Shown here: positions 7,596 through 19,000 of the stretch, piece by piece | Numbering within the stretch: position 1 is the first letter of the stretch | Layout of the letters: every line of letters starts with the position of its first letter | Assembly (NCBI RefSeq): GCF_013294025.1 | Contig: NZ_JABSNL010000004.1 | Location: forward strand, 124,001-188,000 | Length of the DNA: 64,000 bases | Direction: 5' to 3' | Origin: Flavobacterium aeripolare | GTDB lineage: Bacteria > Bacteroidota > Bacteroidia > Flavobacteriales > Flavobacteriaceae | Notes under the pieces: model-generated | What the model was told of the DNA's origin: nothing | The model's input: the letters and a program-made list of their open reading frames with translations, nothing else | Databases searched by the model: none | Made by a program: the position numbers and the translations under genes

Positions 7596-9338
7596 ATGCA
7601 GCAAAACAGTCAAAATACTAGCAATGGTGTTATGCTTAACTTGTATCCTGATAGTATTGGGAAAACGTTAAGCGACACAGTAACAATGCTTAAAAAGGAA
7701 GAGTTTAAAGATGTGTTTTCTTTAATTTATGTTTTACCTACTTTTTTTAATAGCGACCTTGATAGAGGGTTTTCGATCATTGATTATAATATAAACAAGG
7801 AATTGGTAGGGCCAAATGATCTAATTGATTTAAAGAAACTAAACGTAAAGTTAAAGTTTGATATTGTACTCAATCATCTTTCAGTTGCTTCACCGCAATT
7901 TAAAGATATTCTCAAAAATGGAGAAGACTCTAAGTTTAAAGATTTTTTTATTAATTGGAATGACTTCTGGGAGGGGAATGGGACTTTAAATAACCAAGGT
8001 GTTATAATTCCAAAGCCCGAATATTTAAATAAGCTTTTCATGAGAAAATCAGGTTTGCCTATTTTAAATGTTATTTTTCCTGATGGATCTGAACGCCCCT
8101 ATTGGAACACATTCTACCAGCAAGTTACCTACAATTCTGTGGAATCTGCTGATTTTTCGAGTCTAACTGCATTAACAGCAGATTATGTTAAATGGCTAGT
8201 TAAAATACTAAATGAGGCAATCGTCTTAGGAAGTGATTTTAGAACAATAGATTTTAAAGCATTCAATTCATTAAAATCAAAGATTCTTCATATAGTTGAA
8301 AAAAAGCGTATTTATTTAGGGCAGATGGATGTTAATGCTGCATCTCCATTAGTTTGGGAATTTTATGAGGAGACATTAAATAAGCTTAATGGCTATGGAT
8401 GTAATATTTTAAGGCTTGATGCTTTTGCTTATTTGCATAAACAAGTTGGTGAATCTAACTTTTTTAATAAACCGGGTACATGGGAATACTTAGATCATAT
8501 TAATAAAATCGCTCAAAAAAATGACTTAATGTTATTACCAGAAATCCATGCTGAATACGGACTTCATCTACATGATGAAGTAGCAAGTCAGGGTTATGCT
8601 ATTTACGATTTCTTTCTTCCCGGACTTACAATACATACTCTTGAAAATGCAACAAGCAAAGCATTATTGGTTTGGATTAAGGAGCTAATAGATAAGGGTT
8701 ATAAAACAATTAATATGCTGGGTTGTCATGATGGAATTCCAGTATTAGATTTAAAAGGTAAAGAGGTAAACGGGCATTACAATAAAGGATTATTAGATGA
8801 TGTTGAGATTGATGCTATCATGAACACTATTATGGAACGTGGTGGGCGTGTAAAAAATCTCTATGATCCTGAGGGCAATAAAATTTCTTATTATCAAATT
8901 AATGCCACTTTTTTCAGTGCATTAGGAGAGAGTAATCAAAAAATGTTATTGGCTAGAGCCATCCAAATGTTTGTTCCAGGAATTCCACAAGTATGGTACT
9001 TAGACATTTTTGCAGGTAAAAACAATTACGATGCTGCAAATAACGGAGGGAGTGCGGGACATAAAGAAATTAACCGAACTACACTTTCTATGGATGATGT
9101 TGAAATGGGTTTGGGGACTGCAATTGTGAAAGAACAACTAGAGCTTATAAAATTGAGAAACAACTGCGAAGCATTTTCGGGTCACGTCATTATTAATGAT
9201 CAAGATGATCGCATACTAAATATTAAATGGAAGAATAAGGACTCTGAAGCTTGTTTAATAGCTGATTTAACAAATTACAAATTCGACATAGTACTGCTTG
9301 AAAACGGAACTGAAAGTAAAAAATCTTATTTCATTTGA
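7596..9338 (+). CDS. GH13 sucrose phosphorylase-like enzyme (subfamily 18 type) with an insertion
   Basis: 580 residues; bacterial sucrose phosphorylases are about 490-510. No signal peptide, so cytoplasmic. GH13 motifs can be followed through: VLNHLS (91-96), RLDAFAY with nucleophile D275, LLPEIHAEY with acid/base E316, GCHDGIPVLDL with transition-state Asp D379, and ISYYQINATFFSALG (430-444), which closely resembles the corresponding stretch of sucrose phosphorylase. Such enzymes convert sucrose and phosphate to glucose-1-phosphate and fructose. About 60 residues (roughly 180-240, DFSSLTALTADYVKWLV onward) are inserted before the nucleophile strand relative to the bifidobacterial enzyme as I remember it. 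Related GH13_18 enzymes act on sucrose-6'-phosphate or glucosylglycerate, so the exact substrate is not certain, but the fructokinase and LacI context favour sucrose. Confidence 0.8.
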   Translation: MQQNSQNTSNGVMLNLYPDSIGKTLSDTVTMLKKEEFKDVFSLIYVLPTFFNSDLDRGFSIIDYNINKELVGPNDLIDLKKLNVKLKFDIVLNHLSVASPQFKDILKNGEDSKFKDFFINWNDFWEGNGTLNNQGVIIPKPEYLNKLFMRKSGLPILNVIFPDGSERPYWNTFYQQVTYNSVESADFSSLTALTADYVKWLVKILNEAIVLGSDFRTIDFKAFNSLKSKILHIVEKKRIYLGQMDVNAASPLVWEFYEETLNKLNGYGCNILRLDAFAYLHKQVGESNFFNKPGTWEYLDHINKIAQKNDLMLLPEIHAEYGLHLHDEVASQGYAIYDFFLPGLTIHTLENATSKALLVWIKELIDKGYKTINMLGCHDGIPVLDLKGKEVNGHYNKGLLDDVEIDAIMNTIMERGGRVKNLYDPEGNKISYYQINATFFSALGESNQKMLLARAIQMFVPGIPQVWYLDIFAGKNNYDAANNGGSAGHKEINRTTLSMDDVEMGLGTAIVKEQLELIKLRNNCEAFSGHVIINDQDDRILNIKWKNKDSEACLIADLTNYKFDIVLLENGTESKKSYFI

Positions 9339-9542
9339 AAATTTTGAGACATAAAATAATTCATTAGGAGTATAAAGACCGTAATGATTAGATGGTAGAA
9401 AATTACGTTAGAATTGATTTTTCATGCCTATATTTTATAACCGTACAGCTTTTATTGTATGGAATAAATTACTCGTTTAAAAAAATAAAACAATTTGTAT
9501 TTCCTTTTTAATTAACTTTAGGGTTAATAAAATACTTTGGAT

Positions 9543-9977
9543 ATGACTGTAAATCAAATATTAAGCGAAAAAGGTGCGGATGTTTATTCGATAATTTCTA
9601 CAATTTCAGTATACGATGCTTTAAAAGTTTTAGGGGAGAAAAATGTAGGAGCCGTTTTAGTAATAGAGGACGGCGCTTTAAAAGGGATCTTGTCTGAAAG
9701 AGATTATGCTAGAAAAATAGTTTTGAAAAATAAAGCTTCAAAGGATACCTTGGTTAGCGAAATTATGGAAACCAACTTAATTACTGTTGGTCCTACAGAC
9801 AGTCTGGATTACTGTATGGAATTAATGAGTACCAAAAGAATTAGACATCTACCTGTCGTGAAAGACAAGCAGGTTCTAGGCGTTATTTCAATAGGTGATG
9901 TGGTAAAAGCTATTATCGAAGTTCAAAAAGAGACTATTCAGCATCTGGCTTCTTATATTAATGGGAGTAACACATAA
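9543..9977 (+). CDS. CBS-domain pair protein
   Basis: 144 residues made almost entirely of two CBS domains (about 5-65 and 72-135). Visible CBS signatures: VGAVLVIEDGALKGILSERDYARK and RHLPVVKDKQVLGVISIGDVVKA. Such pairs bind adenine nucleotides and sense energy state; stand-alone versions have no assigned reaction. The frame could also begin at a TTG six bases earlier, but the ATG at 9543 giving MTVNQILSEKG is the more credible start. It is a single gene followed by its own terminator, separated by about 200 bp from the sucrose genes, in which nothing convincing is visible. Confidence 0.85.
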   Translation: MTVNQILSEKGADVYSIISTISVYDALKVLGEKNVGAVLVIEDGALKGILSERDYARKIVLKNKASKDTLVSEIMETNLITVGPTDSLDYCMELMSTKRIRHLPVVKDKQVLGVISIGDVVKAIIEVQKETIQHLASYINGSNT

Positions 9978-10002
9978 GCTTATAATGCAAGATATAAAAT
10001 GT

Positions 10003-10028
10003 AAAGTCACTGTATTAGTGGCTTTTTT
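10003..10028 (+). terminator. Intrinsic terminator after the CBS gene
   Basis: A 9-bp stem (10003-10011 with 10017-10025, one G-U pair), loop GTATT, and a T-run to 10028. Confidence 0.85.
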
Positions 10029-10095
10029 TGTGAGCTAATTTTAGGTGTTTTGCAAATCAATGCTACAATAGCCTACTTTTTTGGCGCAAGACTCA

Positions 10096-10103
10096 TATCT
10101 TTG
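10096..10103 (+). promoter_or_regulatory. Predicted -7 element (TATCTTTG) for malic enzyme
   Basis: Matches TAnnTTTG, 26 bp before the ATG at 10130 and just downstream of a terminator, the expected place for a promoter. Confidence 0.6.
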
Positions 10104-10129
10104 CAAGCTAGATAAAAATCTAATTAAAG

Positions 10130-12415
10130 ATGAATAAAGATAGTAAAAGAAGAGAAGCATTATTATACCATGCTAAGCCAACACCAGGAAAAATTCAAGT
10201 AGTACCTACTAAAAAATACGCCACTCAAAGAGATTTGTCTCTGGCATATTCTCCAGGTGTAGCTGAACCTTGTTTAGAAATAGCAAAAGACGTAAATAAT
10301 GTCTATAAATATACTGCAAAAGGGAATCTTGTTGCTGTGATTACAAATGGTACGGCTGTATTAGGACTTGGTGATATAGGACCCGAAGCTTCTAAGCCAG
10401 TAATGGAGGGTAAAGGTTTGTTATTTAAAATTTTTGCTGATATTGATGTTTTTGATATTGAAATAGATACTAAAAATATTGATGAATTTATTCAAACAGT
10501 AAAAAATATCGCTCCCACTTTTGGAGGAATCAACTTAGAGGACATCAAAGCGCCCGAATCATTTGAGATTGAGCGTAGGTTAGTTGAGGAGTTGAATATT
10601 CCAGTAATGCATGATGACCAACACGGAACTGCAATTATATCTTCAGCTGCATTATTAAATGCTCTTGAGCTTGCTGGTAAAACTATTGAAACTGCTAAGA
10701 TTGTTGTTTCTGGTGCTGGGTCGGCTGCTTTAGCTTGTGCCAACTTATATGTGTTGCTAGGAGTAAATCCTGATAATATCATCATGTTTGATAAAGATGG
10801 AGTGCTTTCTAGCGAAAGAACTGACTTGTCAGAAGTTCAACTAAAATATTCTAAAGGAATTCCAGGAATTGATTTGCAAGGAGCTTTAAAAGGAGCTGAT
10901 GTTTTTCTAGGTCTTTCTGCGGGTAATATTTTGACTCCTATCATGCTATTAGGAATGGCTGATAATCCAATCGTTTTTGCGATGGCTAATCCTGATCCTG
11001 AAATCGACTATAACTTAGCTATAGGTACTAGAGATGATCTTATCATGGCAACAGGTCGTTCAGATTATCCTAATCAGGTGAATAACGTTTTAGGTTTTCC
11101 ATATATCTTTAGAGGAGCGCTGGATGTACGTGCTACAAAAATTAATGAAGCTATGAAAATGGCTGCAGTAAAAGCTTTGGCTTTACTGGCTAAAGAATCT
11201 GTTCCTGAGCAAGTGAACATTGCGTATGGTGAAACAAAATTAAACTTTGGTAGAGAATATATTATTCCAAAACCATTTGATCCAAGATTGATAAGTATTG
11301 TTGCTCCTGCTGTTGCAAAAGCGGCGATGGACTCAGGTGTTGCGCTAAACCCAATTACTGATTGGGATAAATACGAAGAAGAACTGCTAGATCGTTTAGG
11401 TAATGATAATAAAATGGTACGTCTTATCACTAATAGAGCTAAGATGGATCCAAAACGCATCGTCTTTGCCGAAGCAGATCATTTAGATGTTTTAAAAGCA
11501 GCCCAAATTGTAATGGAGGAAGGAATATGCCATCCAATTTTACTAGGGAATAAAGAAATCATTTTAGAGTTAAAAGAGGAGTTAGGCTTTTTTGCTGATC
11601 TCGAAATTATTGACCCTAAGATTAAAGAAGAAGATGAAAGACGTAATAGGTTTGCTAATATCTATTGGGAAGCTAGAAAACGCAAAGGGATTTCGCTATT
11701 TGATGCACAAAAGTTAATGCGTGAGCGTAATTATTTTGCTGCAATGATGGTTAATGAAGGAGATGCAGATGGTGTGGTGACTGGGCATTCTAGAAGTTAT
11801 TCGTCAGTGGTTAAACCAATGTTGCAACTAGTAGATAAGGCACCTGGTGCTTCAATTATCGCTACTACAAACATGATGATGACTGCTCGTGGCCCAATGT
11901 TTTTATCTGATACAGCTATAAATATTGACCCTACAGCTGATGAATTAGCAAAAATTGCTGTTATGACGGCTAAAACGGCAAGAATGTTTGGTGTTGAGCC
12001 TGTAATTGCCATGGTTTCTTTCTCAAATTTTGGTTCGTCAAGCGATCCACGTGCTTCTAAAGTTAGAGATGCTGTTAAATATTTACACGAGAACCACCCC
12101 GATTTAATTATCGATGGAGAGGTTCAAGCTGATTTTGCTTTGAATCAAGAGATGTTAAAAGAGAAATTCCCATTCTCTAAATTAGCGGGAAAAAAAGTAA
12201 ATACCTTAATTTTCCCTAATTTAGATTCAGCAAATATTACCTATAAACTATTAAAAGAGTTGAACAAAGTCGATTCAATTGGACCAATAATGTTAGGAAT
12301 GAGTAAGCCTATTCATATCTTTCAATTAGGAGCTAGCGTTGAAGAGATGGTCAACATGGCTGCAATCGCTGTAATCGATGCTCAAGAAAAGCAAAAGAAA
12401 CAGATCATAAAATAA
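10130..12415 (+). CDS. maeB: NADP-dependent malic enzyme with C-terminal phosphotransacetylase-like domain
   Basis: 761 residues, the length of the MaeB fusion type. It decarboxylates malate to pyruvate with NADPH formation in the cytoplasm. The N-terminal half is malic enzyme: [11 protein letters not shown] (about 38-48), HDDQHGTAI (161-169), nucleotide-binding [16 protein letters not shown] (192-207) and [11 protein letters not shown]. From about 430 on it resembles phosphotransacetylase ([29 protein letters not shown]). In characterised MaeB proteins this domain is regulatory, responding to acetyl-CoA, and does not make acetyl phosphate. The gene stands alone between two good terminators, with a TAnnTTTG element 26 bp upstream. 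Confidence 0.95.
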   Translation: MNKDSKRREALLYHAKPTPGKIQVVPTKKYATQRDLSLAYSPGVAEPCLEIAKDVNNVYKYTAKGNLVAVITNGTAVLGLGDIGPEASKPVMEGKGLLFKIFADIDVFDIEIDTKNIDEFIQTVKNIAPTFGGINLEDIKAPESFEIERRLVEELNIPVMHDDQHGTAIISSAALLNALELAGKTIETAKIVVSGAGSAALACANLYVLLGVNPDNIIMFDKDGVLSSERTDLSEVQLKYSKGIPGIDLQGALKGADVFLGLSAGNILTPIMLLGMADNPIVFAMANPDPEIDYNLAIGTRDDLIMATGRSDYPNQVNNVLGFPYIFRGALDVRATKINEAMKMAAVKALALLAKESVPEQVNIAYGETKLNFGREYIIPKPFDPRLISIVAPAVAKAAMDSGVALNPITDWDKYEEELLDRLGNDNKMVRLITNRAKMDPKRIVFAEADHLDVLKAAQIVMEEGICHPILLGNKEIILELKEELGFFADLEIIDPKIKEEDERRNRFANIYWEARKRKGISLFDAQKLMRERNYFAAMMVNEGDADGVVTGHSRSYSSVVKPMLQLVDKAPGASIIATTNMMMTARGPMFLSDTAINIDPTADELAKIAVMTAKTARMFGVEPVIAMVSFSNFGSSSDPRASKVRDAVKYLHENHPDLIIDGEVQADFALNQEMLKEKFPFSKLAGKKVNTLIFPNLDSANITYKLLKELNKVDSIGPIMLGMSKPIHIFQLGASVEEMVNMAAIAVIDAQEKQKKQIIK

Positions 12416-12432
12416 AATAAAATACTATCTTG

Positions 12433-12468
12433 CTTACCATAATTTATGATTATGGTAAGTTTTTTTTT
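12433..12468 (+). terminator. Strong intrinsic terminator after maeB
   Basis: A perfect 11-bp stem CTTACCATAAT/ATTATGGTAAG (12433-12443, 12449-12459), 5-nt loop, then nine Ts. It cleanly separates maeB from ruvA. Confidence 0.93.
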
Positions 12469-12486
12469 GGTTAAAATTAAGAGATT

Positions 12487-13068
12487 ATGATTGGACATTT
12501 ACAAGGTAAATTAGTAGAGAAAACGCCTACTCAGGTGGTAATAGATTGCGGTGGTGTAGGTTATGAAGTGCATATTTCTTTGCATACTTTTTCGCTTCTT
12601 CCTGCTACTGATTTTGTAAAATTATTCACTCATTTGCAAGTAAAGGAAGATTCTCACACTTTATTTGGGTTTGTAGAGAAGTCAGAACGGGAGATTTTTA
12701 AAATGCTTTTGTCTGTTTCTGGTATTGGAGCGAGTATAGCAAGAACTATGTTATCTTCATTAGAACCTAAACAAATAATCAATGCGATAGGCTCAGGTGA
12801 TGTGGGAACTATTCAAACTATTAAAGGTATAGGTAGTAAAACTGCGCAAAGAGTTATTCTAGATTTAAAAGATAAAATGCTTAAGTTGTATGATTTAGAC
12901 GAAGTTTCTATGTCACAAAGCAATACAAATAGGGATGAAGCGTTATCTGCATTAGAAGTTCTTGGTTTTGTAAGAAAGGCTTCGGAAAAAATTATTGAAA
13001 AAATTGTGAAAGAAGATCCAGATGCATCTGTGGAAGCTATCATTAAAAAAGCATTAAAAGCCTTATAG
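12487..13068 (+). CDS. ruvA: Holliday junction DNA-binding protein RuvA
   Basis: 193 residues, typical. RuvA tetramers hold the four-way junction flat for the RuvB motors. Domains: N-terminal OB fold (1-62, MIGHLQGKLVEKTPTQVVID, GGVGYEVHIS), two helix-hairpin-helix motifs (VSGIGASIA, 77-85; IKGIGSKTAQRVI, 112-124), a variable linker, and a C-terminal three-helix domain (about 150-193, DEALSALEVLGF) that contacts RuvB. It lies 24 bp ahead of sprA and directly after the maeB terminator, so ruvA and sprA are probably co-transcribed. ruvB is not adjacent. Confidence 0.96.
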   Translation: MIGHLQGKLVEKTPTQVVIDCGGVGYEVHISLHTFSLLPATDFVKLFTHLQVKEDSHTLFGFVEKSEREIFKMLLSVSGIGASIARTMLSSLEPKQIINAIGSGDVGTIQTIKGIGSKTAQRVILDLKDKMLKLYDLDEVSMSQSNTNRDEALSALEVLGFVRKASEKIIEKIVKEDPDASVEAIIKKALKAL

Positions 13069-13092
13069 AAAGGCTGTAAAACAAAGATTTAT

Positions 13093-16000
13093 ATGCAAAA
13101 GATTTGTATTTTTCTATTGGTTTTATTTGGTGGGTTTCTAGCAGAAGCTCAAGTTACTGAAGAGCCTAAGGATACAATTAGAACGGGTTTTTCGACAGGA
13201 AAAATCCAAATTAAAGACCCTAAAAGTGTTCTTTCTGCTTACACTTATGATCCCGTTACAGACAAGTATATTTATACGAGCTCTGTGGACGGTTTTTCTA
13301 TTAATTATCCTATCATATTATCGGTACGTGAATACGAACAACTTGTTTTAAAAGAGTCAATGCGTGACTATTTTAGAAAAAAGACAGATGCAATTGATGG
13401 TAAGAAAACGGGTAGCGAAGAGGCAAAGAAAGATTTACTGCCTAAATACTATGTTAATTCCGGGATATTCGAATCTATTTTTGGAAGTAATACAATTGAT
13501 GTGCGTCCTACAGGGTCTATTGAGATGGATTTAGGTGCCCGATTTACTAAGCAAGACAATCCTTCTTTTTCACCTAGAAATCGCTCTAATTTAGCATTTG
13601 ACTTCGATCAAAGAATTAGCATGAGCTTGATGGGAAAAGTGGGTACGCGTTTAAATGTGAACGCAAATTATGATACACAATCAACATTTGCTTTTCAAAA
13701 TCTTATTAAATTAGAATATACGCCTACTGAGGATGATATTGTACAAAAAATCGAAGTAGGTAATGTGAGTATGCCTTTGAATAGCTCATTAATAAGAGGT
13801 GCACAAAGCTTATTTGGAGTAAAGGCACAACTACAATTTGGTAAAACAACCGTTACAGGAGTGTTCTCTGAACAAAAGTCACAAACAAAAAGTGTTATCG
13901 CCGAAGGTGGTGGTACGATTCAAGACTTTGATATGTTCGCTTTAGACTATGACAATGATAGACACTTTTTTTTATCTCAATATTTTAGAGATAAATATGA
14001 CGAATCATTACAAAACTATCCATACATCGATAGTAGAGTGCAAATCACTCGTATTGAGGTTTGGGTTACAAATAAGCAATCTAGAATAAATACAAATTCA
14101 AATAATTTAAGGAATATTATTGCGCTTCAAGATTTAGGTGAAGGTCCTATTAGTGGTCTTGCTGATAATCAAGTAGTCGTTTTAGATCCTTCTACAGGAA
14201 TGTTTAATGTTCCTGCAAATTCTCCTTCTGACAATGGAAATAATAAATTTGATCCTGGCCAAATTAAAAACGGTTCTGGTTTATTGAATGATAATATTAG
14301 AGAAATAGTGACCTCAAGTTCTGGATTTAATGTGACTGTAAGTGAAGGGCAAGATTATTCGAAATTAGAGAATGCAAGAAAATTAACTTCTAATGAGTTT
14401 TCTTATAATGCACAGCTAGGATATATCTCTCTGCAACAACGATTATCTAATGATGAAGTTCTTGCAGTTGCCTATCAATATACTGTAGGTGACAAGGTGT
14501 ATCAAGTAGGGGAGTTTGGTAATGACGGTGTAGATGCTACTGTCGTTACTGGCGCAACTACAGCAAACACTGCTGTAATTACACAGAGTTTGATTTTGAA
14601 AATGCTGAAGAGTAACTTGACTAATGTGAATAACCCGGTGTGGAATTTAATGATGAAGAATATTTATCAAATTCCAGGTGCTTATCAAATTAATCAAGAA
14701 GATTTTAGATTCAATATTTTATACACTGATCCTTCGCCTATCAACTATATTAAAGAAGCTACAGATGCTGCAGGGAATATTTTTCCGTTTCCCGCTAATC
14801 CAACTGCTGATAATAAAGTGAAGGAAACGACGCTACTTAAAGTTTTTAACTTAGATAAATTAAACTATAATAATGATCCACAAACTGGAGGAGATGGATT
14901 CTTTGACTTCTTATCTGGTTTAACGATTGACTCTCAAAACGGACGTATTATTTTTACCACTAAGGAACCATTTGGAGAATTATTATTTTCGAAATTAAAA
15001 GATAAAAACAATCCTGCAGATGTAAGTAACTACGATGATTTGACTACTTATAACGAAAATCAGCAAAAATACGTTTTTAGAAATATGTATCGAAGTACGC
15101 AATCTGGAGCGTTGCAAGATAGTGACAAAAACAAATTTTTATTAAGAGGGAAGTATAAATCAGCAGCGAGTAACGGAATTCCTATTGGGGCTTACAATGT
15201 GCCTCAAGGTTCTGTGAGGGTTACTGCGGGTGGTCGCGTTTTATTAGAAGGAATCGATTATAGTGTAAATTACCAACTAGGGAGTGTTCAAATTCTGGAT
15301 GCTTCACTGCAAGCTTCTAATACACCGGTTGAAATTTCGCTAGAAAACAATTCTATTTTTGGACAGCAAACACGCCGCTTTATGGGAGTGAATGTTGAGC
15401 ATGAAATTTCAGAAAAATTTCTTGTAGGAGCGACTTTTTTAAAAATGAGCGAAAAGCCGTTTACTCAAAAAGCAACTTATGGACAAGAGTCAGTAAACAA
15501 TACTATTTTTGGGTTCAACACTAACTATGCTACAGAAGTTCCTTTCTTTACTAGATTAGCTAATATGCTACCTAATGTAGATACTGATGTTCCTTCGAAT
15601 CTTTCGGTTAGAGCAGAAGTCGCTTTCTTAAAACCAAATTCGCCAAAAGCAGCTGATTTTGAGGGAGAATCTACAATTTATGTTGATGATTTTGAAGGAT
15701 CACAATCTACTATAGACATGCGTTCTGCTTATGCATGGAGCTTGTCGTCTACACCGGATAGAAATGTTAGAAGTGCTTATGATTTTAATGCTACATCTAA
15801 TGATTTAAGCTATGGGTTTAAAAGAGCAAAGTTGGCATGGAACACAATTGATCCTATTTTTTACACTTCGAGACCATCAGGGATTACAGATGATGATTTG
15901 TCTTTAAATACAACTCGACGTGTGTTTAGTGAAGAACTATATCCATTGACTGATATTGCGCAAGGGCAATCACAGGTAGTAAACACATTGAATTTGAGTT

Positions 16001-19000
16001 ACTACCCATCTGATCGCGGACCTTACAATAATAATTCAAATTTTAGTGCTAATCCTAGAGATAACTTTGGAGGGATAACGAGGGCTATTAACTCTACAAA
16101 TTTCGAACAAAGTAATGTAGAGTATATTCAGTTTTGGGTAATGGATCCTTATATAGGAGCGGGTCAAATCCCTATGTCTAATACAGGGAAAATCTATTTT
16201 AACCTTGGAGAAATTTCTGAGGATATATTGAAAGATGGTCGAAAACAATATGAAAATGGTTTAGGCCCTGATCAAATATTAGTAAATCCAAGACCGCTAT
16301 GGGGAGATGTTCCTGCATCACAATCTTTGATTTATGCATTTGATACAAATGCCGAAAACAGACAAAATCAAGATGTTGGTTTTGATGGACTCAACAATGC
16401 GCAAGAGGCTAGTGTGTATTCAAATTTTGCTTCTGAATCAGATCCAGCTGCAGATGATTACACCTATTATTTGAATGCGAATGGAAATGTTTCTGAGAGA
16501 TATAAAAATTACAATGGTGTTGATGGAAACTCGGCGGTTGATATTAATGATGCCAATAGAGCTGCTACCACACTTCCAGATGTTGAGGATGTCAACAAGG
16601 ATAATACAATGAATACCATCAATGCCTATTATGAGTACAGTATAGATGTACAGCCTAATATGGAAATTGGTCAAAATAATATTACCGATATTAGAAACAC
16701 TCAGGTTACATTAGCAAACGGACAAGTGACCGATGCGAGATGGATACAGTTTAAAATTCCGGTGTCACAACCTCAAAACACTATTGGTACTATATCTGAT
16801 TTTAGGTCTATTCGATTCATGAGAATGTTTATGACTGGTTTTGCCGATGAGATTACAGTGCGTTTTGGTTCGTTAGATCTTGTGCGCGGAGAATGGAGAA
16901 GGTATACAAATACCTTAGAATTTGATGATACAAATGTTACTGATGATGGTACAATACTAGATGTGTTGTCAGTAAATGTTCAAGAAAATAATGAGCGTTG
17001 TCCTATTAATTATATTACGCCTCCAGGAGTAGTGCGCGAGCAATTGTATAATAATAATACAATCATAAATCAAAATGAGCAGTCCTTATCTCTTAGGGTT
17101 TCTGGGGATGGATTAGAGGCCGAAGATTCTAGAGCAGTATTTAAAAATGTGAGCTTAGATATGCGTCAGTTTAAAAAGCTTAAGATGTTTTTACATGCTG
17201 AATCGTTGCAAAATGAAGCCACTTTAAGCGATGATCAAATGGTTGCTTTTATTCGTTTTGGAAATGACTTTACAGATAATTTTTATCAAGTCGAAATACC
17301 ATTAAAAGTGACTGTTCCTAGTCGATCAGGTGCTGCTAATTGTTCTCCTTTAAGTGCAGAAAGTGTATGGCCAGAAGACAATCAAATTGACTTGTCATTA
17401 GCACTTTTAACGCAGTTAAAAATACAAGCAATGAGTATTGATTTAAGTACATTACCACTAGATGGAATCTACTATCAAGATGAAGAGCAACTTGATGCTT
17501 CTGCTGCGAGTAAGAGTAATAAGTTGAGAATAGGGATAAAGGGTAATCCTAACTTTGGTCTGGTTAGAACCTTGATGGTGGGTGTAAAAAACAACGAAAC
17601 AATGCAAAGGGTTAAAGGTGAGGTGTGGTTTAATGAACTACGTCTTGCTGATATGGATAACAATGGTGGTATGGCTGCCGTGTTAAATGTAGATACAAAT
17701 TTTGCTGATTTTGCTACTGTTTCAGCTACTGGTAGAAAATCAACGATTGGTTTTGGCTCTTTAGAACAAGGTCCAAACGAAAGAAGTCGTGAAGATATCC
17801 AACAATATAATTTTGTTACTAATGTAAATTTAGGAAAACTATTACCTGCTAAATGGGGGGTTAATTTGCCATTTAATTATGCAATAGGCGAAGAAGTGAT
17901 TACTCCACAATACGACCCTTTTAACCAAGATATCAAATTGCAACAGCTATTAGATAATACTGCTGATGCTGATGTACGTGAAAACTATAGAAATAGAGCT
18001 GTAGACTATACTAAACGCAGTAGCATTAACTTTATAGGGGTTAGAAAACAACGTGGCGCAGAGCAAAAACAAAGAATATATGATGTAGAGAATTTTACAT
18101 TCTCTCAGTCGTATAATGAAGTGGAAAGACATGATTACGAAATTGAAAATTATCAAGATCAGCAAAGTAGTTCATCAGTTGATTATGCGTATACTTTTCA
18201 ATCTAAACCTGTAGAACCGTTCAAGAATAGTAAGATGATGCAGAAAAGTGATTATTGGAAAATGTTAAGCGATTTTAACTTTAATTACTTGCCTTCTAAT
18301 GTTACTTTTAGCACAAATATTAATAGACAATTCAATACTCAGCAATTTAGACAAATAGAGGATATTGAAGGAATTGGACTAGACCCATTATATCGTAGGA
18401 ACTTTTCTTTCAACTATCAATATGGCTTCAATTACAATTTAACGAAATCATTAAAATTCAGTTACATTGCCTCATCAAGTAATATTGTGAAAAATTATTT
18501 GAATGACGATAACGAACCAATTGATGATTTTTCTATTTGGGATAGTTACTTGAATGTAGGGGATCCTAATCAACATATGCAACAACTTATTGTGAATTAT
18601 GAAATTCCTATCAATAAGATACCGTTGTTTAGTTTTGTAAAAGCTAATTATAGCTACACAGGGGATTACAACTGGCAGCGTACTTCAAATGCTTTATCAG
18701 ATATTATCATAGATGGCGAGAACTATAATCTTGGAAACACGGTGCAAAATGCGCGTTCAAATAATTTGAATGCTAGCTTTAACATGGAGATGTTGTACAA
18801 ATATTTAGGACTAACTAAGACTACTCAAAAATTTGGCTCTAAGCCAAAGGTTGCTTTACCTAAACCTGGAGAGAAAGTAGTTAAAACTAATAATCAAGAT
18901 GTAAAAGGGAGTCCGTTCTTAGATGGGCTAAAAGGAATTTTAACTAGTGTAAAAAATATTCAGTTTAATTACACTGAAAATAGTGGAACTGTTTTACCAG

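Noticed and set aside
9441..9462. Hairpin CCGTACA/TGTATGG after the GH13 gene as terminator
   Set aside because: Seven pairs with a G-U and no T-run, about 100 bp beyond the gene; not enough to call.
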